This document shows, piece by piece, positions 17,940 through 26,807 of a stretch of 64,000 nucleotides of DNA. Within the stretch, counting starts at the first letter, position 1. Each line of letters starts with the position of its first letter. The translations under genes were made by a program, and so were the position numbers. The notes under the pieces were generated by a model. The model did no database searches and was not told where the DNA came from. It worked only from the letters and a program-made list of their open reading frames with translations. The stretch comes from Rhizobium sp. L43. GTDB lineage: Bacteria > Pseudomonadota > Alphaproteobacteria > Rhizobiales > Rhizobiaceae. Where the stretch lies: NCBI RefSeq assembly GCF_002531725.1, contig NZ_NWSQ01000001.1, forward strand, positions 1 through 64,000. The letters run 5' to 3'.

Positions 17940-18734
17940 TTAGCTGCCCGACGCGATCCTCCGGGCGGCGTTGATGGCGCGGCGGGCGCCGGAGCGCAGT
18001 TGCGTGGTCTCCGCACCGGCAATGACCAGATCGAAGCCGAATTTCAAGAGTTCGCCGGCCCGCTCGCCATCGGCGGCATAGGCGCAGGCGAATTTGCCGT
18101 GGGCGCGGCAGCGCGAAACGGCATGCTGCATGGCGCTGTCGATCTCGGCGGCGTTCGGCGCCACCTGATCGCCATTCGACAGCGCGATCGAAAGGTCGGA
18201 CGGACCGACGAAGATGCCGTCGATGCCGGCAACGCCGAGGATAGCATCGATCGCCTCAAGTGCCGCCCGGGTCTCGACCATGGCGATGGCGACGGTCAGC
18301 GCGTTGGCGTTTTTCAGATAATCGTCGGCGGACAGGCCGGTGTGGTTCAGCGCCAGCGACGGTCCCCAGCTGCGCTCGCCGAGCGGCGGATATTTCGTGG
18401 TCCTGACGAAGGCTTGCGCGTCTTCGGCCGAATTGATCATCGGCGCGATGATGCCGGAGGCGCCGGCATCGAGCAGGCGCGAGGCGGAGGCGAAATCGCC
18501 GACCGGTATGCGCGCCAAGGCTGGTTTGCCGGCGAGGCGCACCTGGCCGACGGCGTTTGCTGCCGCCGGCATGTCCCACATACCGTGCTGCATATCCAGC
18601 ACGACGGCGTCGAAAGCCTCCTGCGCCAGGTGGTTGGCGAGCGTGGCGTCCGGAATACCCACCCAGGCGGAGATCATGCCGCCCTGGTGGTTCCTGATCC
18701 GTGCCGCGAAACCGTCGATTTCCGCTGCGCTCAT
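17940..18734 (-). CDS. HpcH/HpaI-family class II aldolase
   Basis: 264 residues of the HpcH/HpaI TIM-barrel family. VVLDMQHGMWD holds the catalytic His, ALARIP the active-site Arg, AMVETRAALEAIDAI the metal-binding Glu, and GIFVGPSDLSIALS the phosphate/pyruvate loop. The family cleaves 2-keto-3-deoxy or 4-hydroxy-2-oxo acids to pyruvate plus an aldehyde using a divalent metal. No neighbouring pathway genes identify the substrate. A GAGGAG site precedes ATG 18734. It is convergent with the spermidine synthase-like gene, 6 bp apart. Confidence 0.9.
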   Translation of the reverse strand: MSAAEIDGFAARIRNHQGGMISAWVGIPDATLANHLAQEAFDAVVLDMQHGMWDMPAAANAVGQVRLAGKPALARIPVGDFASASRLLDAGASGIIAPMINSAEDAQAFVRTTKYPPLGERSWGPSLALNHTGLSADDYLKNANALTVAIAMVETRAALEAIDAILGVAGIDGIFVGPSDLSIALSNGDQVAPNAAEIDSAMQHAVSRCRAHGKFACAYAADGERAGELLKFGFDLVIAGAETTQLRSGARRAINAARRIASGS

Positions 18735-18779
18735 GCCATTCTCCTCAGTTCATTGGCTCGATCAGAAGGGTTCACGGCC

Positions 18780-18983
18780 TCATCCTCTCCGGTGTAGCCG
18801 CGAAAGGACGATCATGACCACGACTCCCAGTCCCGCCAGGATGGCTCCCCAAAGGATCCAGATCGTTTGCCTGATCATGAAGCTGGACGACGGATAGGGA
18901 AAATAGCCACTTCCCTGGCCGATCCAGATCAGTCCGAAGATGATCATAAGCACTCCGAGAACATATCCGATCATTCGCCACAT
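18780..18983 (-). CDS. Small two-helix inner-membrane protein
   Basis: 67 residues with two clear hydrophobic stretches: MIGYVLGVLMIIFGLIWIGQ (about 4-23) and ILWGAILAGLGVVVMIVL (about 43-60), and a basic tail SRLHRRG. This pattern is common in small conserved rhizobial membrane proteins of unknown role. It lies 45 bp upstream of the aldolase start on the same strand and could be co-transcribed. I do not recognise a named family. Confidence 0.65.
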   Translation of the reverse strand: MWRMIGYVLGVLMIIFGLIWIGQGSGYFPYPSSSFMIRQTIWILWGAILAGLGVVVMIVLSRLHRRG

Positions 18984-19564
18984 GCTTCAGCCGCCTTCCC
19001 TATCGATTCGATCCCACAATGGCGACCGGCGTCATTCATGACAAGGCTTCTCCTGGGCACAAACGTCGGCGTTGAGGCGTGGTGAGCCGCAAGGCTGCTG
19101 CTAGCCACCCAGATCGGCGGGCATCCACGTGGCGCTTTTGAAATCCCGATACAGACCAGGAGAACGAGATACACCCGCCCACTTACCGAATGCCCTCTCT
19201 ATTACTCATGTTGCATAGATCGCTAGCAAGCCGCGATCCAGTACGGGAGGAAGAACTCCATCGAATCTCGCAAATCCGAAGGAATCACAACTCGCTGAAA
19301 TCGCTCAATTCTTTTTGAGGCAGCCTCATGCGCTTCAGCAACCCAGCCATGGTCATAGTGATTATTGCTGTACGCCCAATGAATGACTTTAGATTCGTGA
19401 AAATATCAATCACTATGAGCCGCGTACAATCCCAACTAACGAGTCCAAGGCCGAACCATATTGCTTGGATTTTCTTTAGTCTCTGATGATGTTGCACGCG
19501 AATTCTGCTGGGTAGAGCACGCCGGACATTGCCGTGCTGGAGTTTCGATGAAAAAGGTGGCGCC
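18984..19564. other. AT-richer intergenic stretch, no gene supported
   Basis: About 580 bp between two gene starts. The stretch 19200-19500 is visibly poorer in GC than the genes around it and has no good frame with a ribosome binding site. A minus-strand frame at 19285-19500 encodes hydrophobic-looking residues (SFIGRTAIITMTMAGLLKR) but starts inside the methyltransferase gene and has no family signature, so a decayed gene is only a possibility. No tRNA, terminal repeats or transposase remnants were seen. Confidence 0.5.
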
Positions 19565-20497
19565 ATGACCCATATTGCACTTCGCTCCCTAGCCAAGGGA
19601 CTGGGTTCCTTTGTCCTTCCGCAACTGCGAAATACGCACGTGGAAGGGGGCACTGCTTCTGCGCGCCACTGTTATGACCTTTTCTTTCGCCACTACGGTC
19701 ACCTAGCGCCTTGGCTGAACGGCAAAAGACCTGAAGTATTGGTCGAGGTCGGCCCCGGAAGTTCGCTTGGCGTTGGGCTTGCCGCACTGCTTGCGGGCGT
19801 CGACACGTACATCGGGCTGGATTTGCAAGACCACCGGAGCATCGAGCACGATCTTGAAGTCCTGAACGGTTTGATTGAACTCTTCGGCGAGCGGGCCGCA
19901 TTTTGGGATAACACCGTATCGGGCGACATCTTTTTTCCGCCGTCACCGACAAACTTCGCCTGGGATCGGATAGATGGGATCGTGCAACAGCGCCTCAGTG
20001 CGGAGGCAATCGACGCGCTGAAGGCGGACCTCGTGAATGGCAGCGAACGATTAAAGTTCGTCGCACCATGGACCGATTTCAACGTACTGCAGGCGGGTGT
20101 GGCTGACTGGCTGATGACGCATTCAGTCATGGAGCACGTGGACAACCTCGTTGATACCTATATCGCTATTGCCCGGTGGCTGAAGCCAGGAGGGTTTGCG
20201 ACGCACCTGATCGACTTCCAATCTCACGGCCTGTCAAGCGACTGGAATGGGCACTGGATTTTGAGCGCGCCCACGTGGACGATGATGCGTGGACGACGAC
20301 CCTACCTGATAAATCGGAAGTGGCGCAGCCATCACATCAATCTGATGCAGGAGAGCGGCTTCGAAATCCTTGCGGAACTCCAGTACATCCGTACGGACGG
20401 ACTAGGACGGAAGGAATTTCGAACGCCGTTCACGTCAATGCCAAATGGTGACGAAAAAGTTGCGATGAGTTTCTTTGTGACGAGAAAAATCGGCTAA
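19565..20497 (+). CDS. Class I SAM-dependent methyltransferase domain protein, lone gene
   Basis: 310 residues. The AdoMet-binding motif I is VLVEVGPGSSLGVGLAAL (about 48-65), motif II YIGLDLQDHRS, and WLKPGGFATHLIDF (about 206-220) is the post-motif-IV strand. SVMEHVDN resembles the loop of glycan or lipid methyltransferases in exopolysaccharide/O-antigen clusters. ATG 19565 is preceded by AAGGTGG. Its codons are noticeably less GC-rich than the neighbours and it is flanked by an AT-richer gap, which suggests recent acquisition. No glycosyltransferase or transport partner is adjacent, so the substrate is unknown. Confidence 0.78.
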   Translation: MTHIALRSLAKGLGSFVLPQLRNTHVEGGTASARHCYDLFFRHYGHLAPWLNGKRPEVLVEVGPGSSLGVGLAALLAGVDTYIGLDLQDHRSIEHDLEVLNGLIELFGERAAFWDNTVSGDIFFPPSPTNFAWDRIDGIVQQRLSAEAIDALKADLVNGSERLKFVAPWTDFNVLQAGVADWLMTHSVMEHVDNLVDTYIAIARWLKPGGFATHLIDFQSHGLSSDWNGHWILSAPTWTMMRGRRPYLINRKWRSHHINLMQESGFEILAELQYIRTDGLGRKEFRTPFTSMPNGDEKVAMSFFVTRKIG

Positions 20498-20623
20498 GAG
20501 TCGGACTCGAAAAGGCTTCAACTATAGCCATATCTTGCGAGGCGTCTGGTGAGCATGCGGATTGGCGATGGTTATCCGGGATAACCGCCGTCAGAGCCTT
20601 TCCGTCATGCGGCGCGGCTCGAG

Positions 20624-21529
20624 CTAGCCGACCTTCCCCGCCTCGTTCATCAGCCAGGTGCTGAGCTTCTCGCTGTGGGCGCTTGCCGATCGCGGCGGCA
20701 CCAGCCAGTAGCCGCGGTCCTGTGCTTCCAGCGGCGGGCCGGCCTCGACAAGCATGCGCGCGGAGAGTAGCGTATCGACGAGCCCCATCCAGCCGATCGC
20801 CACGCCCTGGGCGCTCAGCGCAGCCTGAACGACCAGCGAATATGTGTTGAAGCTGATATCCCCGCGGCCGGCATTGATGTCGCGCAGGACGGAAAATTCG
20901 GTCAAATAGCTGCGCCAGTCGAACCAGGGCGATGGCATCGGCGTGTCGAGATGGATCAGAACCGCCTTGGCAAGCTGCCCCGGATCGTCGAACGGGCCGT
21001 TGCGATCGAGAAATCCCCGCGTGCAGACGGGCACGACCTTTTCCCGCAGCAGCAGCGTACCGATTGCGCCGAATTCCGCCCGCGTGCCGAAAACGACCGC
21101 GACATCGGCCTCGTCGCGAAAACCGGCGGCAAACCTCTGCGTCGCGACGATCTGTATATCCGTTTCCGGATGAAGAAGACGAAAGCCATCCATGCGCGGG
21201 ATCAGCCAAAGCGATGAGAAGGCATAGTCGGTTCTGAGCCGGACGACCGGCCGTTGGGCTTCGGCGCTGAACCTGCGTGCGAGCGCATCGATGTCAGCGA
21301 CCGACTTGGCGGCGACCTCAAGAAGCCGCTCGCCTTCGGCGGTCAGCGCCACGCCGCGGTGCTGGCGGCGCAGCAGGCTGACGCCGAACTGCTCCTCCAG
21401 CCGGCGGATCTGGTAGCTGACGGCGGGCTGGGTCAGCCCAAGCAGCGTTGCGGCTGCCGAAAAACTCCCGAGTCTTGCGACTTCGACGAAGATGCGCATC
21501 CATGCAAGCTCGATCGGGTGGTCTGGCAT
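20624..21529 (-). CDS. LysR-family regulator, probable choline-sulfate utilisation regulator
   Basis: 301 residues. The N-terminal winged helix reads WMRIFVEVARLGSFSAAATLLGLTQPAVSYQIRRLEEQFGVSLLRR, followed by a two-lobe effector domain. ATG 21529 (MPDHPIELAW) is preferred over the upstream 21547. It is divergent from betC with about 95 bp between starts, the standard LysR arrangement, and in many Rhizobiales a LysR gene flanks choline sulfatase. Control of betC in response to choline sulfate is therefore inferred. It probably binds within 21530-21624. Confidence 0.88.
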   Translation of the reverse strand: MPDHPIELAWMRIFVEVARLGSFSAAATLLGLTQPAVSYQIRRLEEQFGVSLLRRQHRGVALTAEGERLLEVAAKSVADIDALARRFSAEAQRPVVRLRTDYAFSSLWLIPRMDGFRLLHPETDIQIVATQRFAAGFRDEADVAVVFGTRAEFGAIGTLLLREKVVPVCTRGFLDRNGPFDDPGQLAKAVLIHLDTPMPSPWFDWRSYLTEFSVLRDINAGRGDISFNTYSLVVQAALSAQGVAIGWMGLVDTLLSARMLVEAGPPLEAQDRGYWLVPPRSASAHSEKLSTWLMNEAGKVG

Positions 21530-21624
21530 AAAAATTCCTTTAGGCACCCATCGAAAAAAGCTGTCTTTACAGCCGCAATAATAGGCGTTTCAATAAAATC
21601 TTCAAATAGCATAGGAGGAACCGG

Positions 21625-23139
21625 ATGGCGCGCCCGAATATTCTCATTCTGATGGTGGATCAGTTGAACGGGACCTTCTTTCCCGATGGGCCGGCCGATT
21701 TCCTGCATGCGCCGCATCTGAAATCCTTGGCGGAGCGTTCCGTGCGTTTTGCCAACACCTATACCGCAAGTCCGCTCTGCGCACCGGCGCGAGCCTCCTT
21801 CATGTCCGGACAATTGCCGAGCCGGACGCGCGTCTACGACAATGCGGCGGAATTCGCCTCCGACATCCCGACCTATGCGCATCATCTGCGTGCGAGCGGA
21901 TACCAGACGGCGCTATCGGGCAAGATGCATTTCGTCGGCCCCGACCAGCTGCATGGTTTCGAGGAACGGCTGACGACCGACATCTACCCCGCCGATTTCG
22001 GCTGGACGCCCGACTATACCAAGCCCGGCGAGCGCATCGACTGGTGGTACCACAACCTCGGTTCGGTCACCGGCGCCGGCATTGCCGAGATCACCAACCA
22101 GATGGAATATGACGACGAGGTCGCCTACCACGCCACCCGCAAGCTGTTCGATCTGTCACGCGGCCATGACGAACGCCCCTGGTGCCTGACGGTCAGCTTC
22201 ACCCATCCTCACGACCCCTATGTGGCGCGCCGCAAATTCTGGGACCTCTATGAGGACTGCCCGGCGCTTGACCCGGCGGTTGCGCCGATCGCCTATGATC
22301 GGCAGGATCCGCATTCGCAGCGGCTGATGAAAGCCTGCGACCACGACGCTTTCGACATCAGCGATGAGCAGATCAGGCGGGCAAGGCGGGGCTACTTCGC
22401 CAATATCTCCTATGTCGACGACAAGATCGGTGACATTCTCGGCGTTCTGGAACGGACCCGCATGGCCGATAACACGATCATCCTCTTCGTTTCCGACCAT
22501 GGCGACATGCTCGGCGAGCGCGGCCTCTGGTTCAAGATGAACTTCTTCGAAGGATCGGCGCGCGTTCCGCTGATGATGTCGGTGCCCGGCTGGACGCCCA
22601 AACGCATCGATCAGCCGGTCTCCACGCTCGACGTGACGCCGACGCTGGCGGGTCTTGCCGGCATCGATATCGCCTCGTTGAAACCATGGACCGAGGGCGA
22701 GGATCTCGCGGCCCTTGCCGTGGGCGCCGGCAGCCGCAGCCCGGTGCCGATGGAATATGCCGCGGAGGGTTCGGAAGCGCCGCTCGTCTGCATTAGGGAC
22801 GGACGCTACAAGCTCTCGCTCTGCGAGAAGGATCCGCCGATGCTGTTCGATCTCGAGGCCGATCCCCGGGAGCTCGACAATCTGGCGGGAAAGCCGGCGC
22901 ACGCCGCCACCTTGGCAAGGCTTACCGAGCAGGCCGACCGGCGCTGGAACCTTGCCGATTTCGACGCCGCCGTGCGCGAAAGCCAGGCGCGCCGCTGGGT
23001 GGTCTACGCAGCGCTGCGCAACGGCGCCTATTATCCCTGGGACCATCAGCCGCTGCAGAAAGCCTCGGAGCGCTATATGCGCAACCACATGGATCTGAAC
23101 GTGCTGGAGGAAAGCCAGAGGTTTCCGCGCCAGGAATAA
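21625..23139 (+). CDS. betC: Choline sulfatase
   Basis: 504 residues, the normal size of BetC. NILILMVDQLNG at the start gives the metal-binding Asp. SPLCAPARASF contains the C-x-P-x-R sulfatase signature, with Cys at about 52 to be converted to formylglycine. FVSDHGDMLGERGLWFKMNFFE is the second metal site, and the long C-terminal extension after 400 (AALRNGAYYPWDHQPLQKASERYMRNH) is characteristic of choline sulfatases. It hydrolyses choline-O-sulfate to choline and sulfate, supplying carbon, nitrogen, sulfur and the glycine betaine precursor. A GGAGG site precedes the ATG. betB/betA/betI are not adjacent. Confidence 0.94.
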   Translation: MARPNILILMVDQLNGTFFPDGPADFLHAPHLKSLAERSVRFANTYTASPLCAPARASFMSGQLPSRTRVYDNAAEFASDIPTYAHHLRASGYQTALSGKMHFVGPDQLHGFEERLTTDIYPADFGWTPDYTKPGERIDWWYHNLGSVTGAGIAEITNQMEYDDEVAYHATRKLFDLSRGHDERPWCLTVSFTHPHDPYVARRKFWDLYEDCPALDPAVAPIAYDRQDPHSQRLMKACDHDAFDISDEQIRRARRGYFANISYVDDKIGDILGVLERTRMADNTIILFVSDHGDMLGERGLWFKMNFFEGSARVPLMMSVPGWTPKRIDQPVSTLDVTPTLAGLAGIDIASLKPWTEGEDLAALAVGAGSRSPVPMEYAAEGSEAPLVCIRDGRYKLSLCEKDPPMLFDLEADPRELDNLAGKPAHAATLARLTEQADRRWNLADFDAAVRESQARRWVVYAALRNGAYYPWDHQPLQKASERYMRNHMDLNVLEESQRFPRQE

Positions 23140-23150
23140 AGGCAAGCAGA

Positions 23151-24011
23151 TCAAGCGGTCCTGCGCGCCGGCGCCTCGCGAAGGAATTCCTCGATGAAGG
23201 CCTTTTGCAGCAGGATGCCGTCCCACTCGTCGGGGAAGAAGGGCGAGTCGTAGATCAGTGTGAAGGGGCCGGCATAAGCGGCCCGCTCGCACATCTCCAG
23301 GCACTTGCGGTAATCGTCGGCATCAAGGCCGGTTGTGCCGTAATCGGCCTTGGCATGGCAGATTTCCGCCCGGCGCATGATGTCGGCCAGACCCTCGTAT
23401 TTCGCCGGCGCCGCCCAGTTGCCGAGGTCGCCGTTGAGGCCGACCTTGCCGTCCAGCCGGTCGAGCAGCCAGTTCATCTCGACCGGCGACGGCAAGAGGT
23501 CGAACCAGTTCTCGACAACGACGCGCACACCGCTGCCTTCCGCTTGTTCACCCAGCCATCGGAGGTGACCGGCGGCGCGGGTCAGGTTTTCCTCGGTCGG
23601 CCTCTGCTTGCCGGCGATAACACGCATCCTCTCTGCCCCGAGGGCAGCGGCGATATCGATCCACTCGGCCATCCATCTGACGTCGCGGTCGGCCGTTTCT
23701 GGATGGCTCGGATCGCCGTCCTCGACGAGCAGCGTCTGAAACAGCACGTTCGACGCCGCCATCGCATCGCTGAGTTCATGGAGGTAGGCGGCATCCAGGC
23801 GCGGCAAATGGAACGAACAGATCTCCAGCCGATGGATGCCGCGTGCGGCGAGCGCCGCCGGCATATCGATCAGCGCCGCAGCACCGGGGCCATAGGGCTC
23901 TTTCGGCGCGGCACTTTTATCAGGATCGGGGCTATAGCCATAAACGGCGCCGAGCAGCCGATGCAGCGACCATGTCGAAACCGCGAAACGTCCGTTTTGC
24001 ATGATCTGCAC
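23151..24011 (-). CDS. Sugar phosphate isomerase/epimerase-like TIM-barrel protein
   Basis: 286 residues of the AP endonuclease 2-like TIM-barrel family (xylose isomerase-like). Visible features are the N-terminal STWSLHRLLG, GIHRLEICSFHLP, GVRVVVENWF (metal-binding Glu), VGLNGDLGNW and ICHAKADYG. The start is GTG 24011, which has GGAGG 7 bp upstream; the internal ATG 24002 is 9 bp further from that site. Its substrate is unknown. It follows the amidase gene on the same strand after a 65-bp gap and is convergent with betC, so it may belong with the amidase rather than choline sulfate use. Confidence 0.82.
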   Translation of the reverse strand: MQIMQNGRFAVSTWSLHRLLGAVYGYSPDPDKSAAPKEPYGPGAAALIDMPAALAARGIHRLEICSFHLPRLDAAYLHELSDAMAASNVLFQTLLVEDGDPSHPETADRDVRWMAEWIDIAAALGAERMRVIAGKQRPTEENLTRAAGHLRWLGEQAEGSGVRVVVENWFDLLPSPVEMNWLLDRLDGKVGLNGDLGNWAAPAKYEGLADIMRRAEICHAKADYGTTGLDADDYRKCLEMCERAAYAGPFTLIYDSPFFPDEWDGILLQKAFIEEFLREAPARRTA

Positions 24012-24076
24012 GTGCCGTCCTCCAGCATCTCCTCATGCCATCAATGGCAATAAAAGCCCGGCGGTTCAATCGCCGA

Positions 24077-25447
24077 TCAGACGAAATCGCCGCGAATGAC
24101 CGGCTCGGCGGCCACGGCCGTCCCGAGCAGCGCCTCATCGCGACGGGCGGTCGCCGAAAGCAGGAGCCCGACCGGCATGCCTGATACGCCGGTGCCGCAG
24201 GGAATGGAAACGCCGCACCAGTCGAGGAAATTGCCGAGCGCGGTATTGCGCAGCGTCTTGTTATTCGTCGCAAAGAACAGCTCGTCGTCCTGCTCCAGCG
24301 GTCCGATCGGTGGCGCGACATGAGCAACCGTGGGAAAAGCGATCAGCCGGGCGCCGACGAGACGCTCGACATCGGCGATCAACCGGCTGCGCGCCTCGAG
24401 GATTCTGAGGTAATCAGGCAGCGTCGTCTTGGCGCCCAGGCGTGTGCGCATGACGACCCGGCGGTCCATCCTGTCCGCGGCCGGTCCCGCCAAGCGTTCA
24501 TGGTGAAGCGCGAAAGCCTCCGCCGTCACCAGCGGACCATATCTCGTCATCAGATCGAAAATCTCGTCGAAGGCCGGAATGACGGCACGGGAAACCTGGG
24601 CGCCGGCCAGTTGAAGACGGTCCAAAGCTGCCTCGAACGCGGCGACGACGCCGGGTTCGGCGCCGTCGAAGACGACGTTTTCGGGCACGAGGAGTTCCAG
24701 CCCTTGCAAGGGGCGTTCAATGACCGCGGGCGCCGTCAATCCGCGCATCGCCGCATCGATCCAGACCGCGTCCCTGACGCTGCGGCAGAGCGGCCCCAGC
24801 GAATCCAGGCTCTTTGCCAGCGGATAGACGCCTGCCATCGCATGACGGCCATGCGTCGCCTTGTAGCCGACGATACCGTTGAAGGCGGCGGGAATGCGCA
24901 CCGAGCCGCCGGTATCCGTGCCCATGGCGACCGGCACCAGCCCGGCTGCAACGGCAACACCGGCACCGGAGGACGAACCGCCAGGAATACGCGGGAGATC
25001 GGTGCCGCGCGGATTGACCGGCGTGCCGTAATGCGGATTGACGCCGAGGCCGGAGAAGGCGAATTCGCTCATATTGGTGCGGCCGACGGCGACCATGCCC
25101 GCCTGCCGGAGGAGACCGACGACGGCCGCATCTTGGCTGGCCGGCGCATCCCCGGCGAGGACGACCGAACCCGCCGTCGTCGCCAGACCTTCGATATCGA
25201 AAAGATCCTTCCAGGCAATGGGAATACCATCCAGCAATCCGAGCGAGCGTCCTTCCCGCAAACGCTTCGAGGCGGCGCGCGCCTCCTCCATCGCCCGGCT
25301 TTCCAGCAGCGTGGTGAAGACGGCCTTGTCGGCATGGCTCGCGATGGATTCGAAGACCGCCTCAGCCACGTCGACCGGATCGGCCGCGCCGCCTTGAATG
25401 AGGACGGAAAGCTGGGCGATCGACATCGCACCGAAGGATTTGTTCAT
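24077..25447 (-). CDS. Amidase signature family hydrolase
   Basis: 456 residues. The amidase signature is complete: GIPIAWKDLFDIEG with the catalytic Lys (about 78), and PGGSSSGAGVAVAAGLVPVAMGTDTGGSVRIPAAFNG with the cis-Ser and nucleophile Ser. The family hydrolyses amides through a Ser-cisSer-Lys triad; length and sequence resemble allophanate hydrolase/glutamyl-tRNA amidotransferase A relatives, but no GatB/GatC partner is present. It is probably a catabolic amidase transcribed with the downstream isomerase-like gene. The true substrate cannot be read from the sequence. Confidence 0.9.
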   Translation of the reverse strand: MNKSFGAMSIAQLSVLIQGGAADPVDVAEAVFESIASHADKAVFTTLLESRAMEEARAASKRLREGRSLGLLDGIPIAWKDLFDIEGLATTAGSVVLAGDAPASQDAAVVGLLRQAGMVAVGRTNMSEFAFSGLGVNPHYGTPVNPRGTDLPRIPGGSSSGAGVAVAAGLVPVAMGTDTGGSVRIPAAFNGIVGYKATHGRHAMAGVYPLAKSLDSLGPLCRSVRDAVWIDAAMRGLTAPAVIERPLQGLELLVPENVVFDGAEPGVVAAFEAALDRLQLAGAQVSRAVIPAFDEIFDLMTRYGPLVTAEAFALHHERLAGPAADRMDRRVVMRTRLGAKTTLPDYLRILEARSRLIADVERLVGARLIAFPTVAHVAPPIGPLEQDDELFFATNNKTLRNTALGNFLDWCGVSIPCGTGVSGMPVGLLLSATARRDEALLGTAVAAEPVIRGDFV

Positions 25448-25484
25448 GAGACGATCCCGACGAAAGATGATGCTCTCGATTATC

Positions 25485-25498
25485 CCGGATCATTCCGG
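25485..25498. promoter_or_regulatory. Inverted repeat upstream of amidase gene
   Basis: CCGGA-tcat-TCCGG lies 38 bp upstream of the amidase start. It could be an operator for a local regulator. No regulator gene is directly adjacent, so this is a weak assignment. Confidence 0.3.
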
Positions 25499-25686
25499 CG
25501 AGCCAGAGCTTCACGATATTTTGCATTTATTAGAACGATTTTTTGAACACTGAGTTTGCATATCGCCCCTTCAATTGCCGCGATTAAAGACACACATGCT
25601 GCACGCATGCGGGAGTCGGTTCGCCATGAGGGTTGAGAGTCTATTCTTGAGAGACCGGCATCGCATGCGTTGCAGGAGTAATTGAG

Positions 25687-26001
25687 ATGACAGATTGTGA
25701 AACTTTGACCCGTCGCCAGGATATGGTGACCTTTCATGTGAAAGAGGACGAAACCGCTGGCGTGGGCGAGCGCGACTATGTCGAACATGTCAGCGCCCAG
25801 AAACTTTCGGGCTTCGAGCGCGTTGTCGTGGTCGCAGCCCTGGCTCTCTTGAGCTTTGTCGGTTTCGCCGCATATTCTTCCAACGAGACGGATCCGGTGA
25901 CGACATCGGCCATTGCCGCCACATCAGGCGACAGTGCGCCGCACCATCAGCCTTACGGCCATTGCCGTGAGAGCAGCCCTTATGCTGAAAGGGTTTGCTG
26001 A
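25687..26001 (+). CDS. Small single-pass membrane protein of unknown function
   Basis: 104 residues. A charged N-terminus of about 43 residues precedes one hydrophobic segment (VVVVAALALLSFVGFAAY, about 46-63) and a short tail rich in Ser, Thr and His ending in a Cys. AGGAG lies about 8 bp before the ATG. No family is recognised. It stands alone between divergent genes and has codon use like its neighbours, which supports a real gene. Confidence 0.55.
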   Translation: MTDCETLTRRQDMVTFHVKEDETAGVGERDYVEHVSAQKLSGFERVVVVAALALLSFVGFAAYSSNETDPVTTSAIAATSGDSAPHHQPYGHCRESSPYAERVC

Positions 26002-26039
26002 GGGCCGGCCCGGGCGAACCTAGCGCCCCTGGCCAAACC

Positions 26040-26070
26040 AGTTTGCCGGGCAAAAACAGTTTGCCGGGCA
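26040..26070 (+). repeat. Short tandem direct repeat
   Basis: AGTTTGCCGGGCA occurs at 26040-26052 and again at 26058-26070, an 18-bp period, just upstream of the DUF1810 gene. Its role, if any, is unknown. Confidence 0.5.
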
Positions 26071-26115
26071 TGGTGACCTTGGCCCAGGCTGCATTGACAG
26101 CGAAAGGGAGGGACC

Positions 26116-26550
26116 ATGGCCGGTGATATCGATTATAATCTCGACCGCTTTGTCGATGCCCAGAACGGCATCTATGAAAGGGCGCTCTCCGAGCTGAAAG
26201 CCGGGCGCAAGACCTCCCACTGGATGTGGTTCATCTTCCCGCAGATATCAGGTCTCGGCACGTCGTCGATGGCGGAAAAATATGCGATCCGCTCGGCCGA
26301 AGAAGCCACCGCCTATCTCGCCGATCCCATTCTCTCCAGCCGGCTGCTGCGCTGCGTCGAGGCGATCCTATCGGTCCACGGCCGTTCAGCGCATGAGATC
26401 CTGGGCTCGCCCGACGACCTCAAGCTGCGCTCGTCGATGACCTTGTTTGCGGCGATCAGCGATCACGGCTCGCCCTTCCATCAGGTGATCGAACATTTTT
26501 ACCAGGGAAAATTCGACGAACGGACGATGGAGATCCTTGGCGCGGATTAA
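26116..26550 (+). CDS. DUF1810 family protein
   Basis: 144 residues. YNLDRFVDAQNGIYERALSELKAGRKTSHWMWFIFPQ is the diagnostic N-terminal block of DUF1810 proteins, followed by GTSSMAEKYAIRSAEEATAYLADPIL and the C-terminal LFAAISDHGSPFHQVIEHFY. The fold is a small all-helical cytoplasmic protein; the biochemical role is not established. A GGGAGGG site precedes the ATG. It is convergent and overlapping by 4 bp with the following small gene. Confidence 0.9.
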   Translation: MAGDIDYNLDRFVDAQNGIYERALSELKAGRKTSHWMWFIFPQISGLGTSSMAEKYAIRSAEEATAYLADPILSSRLLRCVEAILSVHGRSAHEILGSPDDLKLRSSMTLFAAISDHGSPFHQVIEHFYQGKFDERTMEILGAD

Positions 26551-26735
26551 CGCCCCGGGCTGCTTTCCAGTGCGGCAATTTCGTCGGCGATTTCGCTCAG
26601 CCGCTGACGCAGATCGCTGTCGGTACCGTCATCGACCTCTTCCTCGCCGAAACAATAGCGCGCATCGTGAAGCTCCAGCTTGGCTTCGAGCTCGGCGCGT
26701 TTGGCATACAGGTGCTTGAGATAGACGTAATTCAT
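26547..26735 (-). CDS. Small predicted coiled-coil protein
   Basis: 62 residues, almost entirely helical by composition: YVYLKHLYAKRAELEAKLEL, then an acidic loop (EEEVDDGTDSD) and RQRLSEIADEIAALES, which could form an antiparallel coiled coil. CGGGAG lies just upstream of ATG 26735. No known family is recognised. Its stop overlaps the DUF1810 stop by 4 bp on the opposite strand. Confidence 0.5.
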   Translation of the reverse strand: MNYVYLKHLYAKRAELEAKLELHDARYCFGEEEVDDGTDSDLRQRLSEIADEIAALESSPGR

Positions 26736-26807
26736 CTCCCGGTCTCCAATCGCCGTCCGGTGATGGAAAAACGATATGGAAACGGTAAGGTTCCGCGAAA
26801 GGCCGAT

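Noticed and set aside
19285..19653. A minus-strand frame overlapping the methyltransferase start
   Set aside because: It begins inside the methyltransferase gene, has no ribosome site and no recognisable domain.
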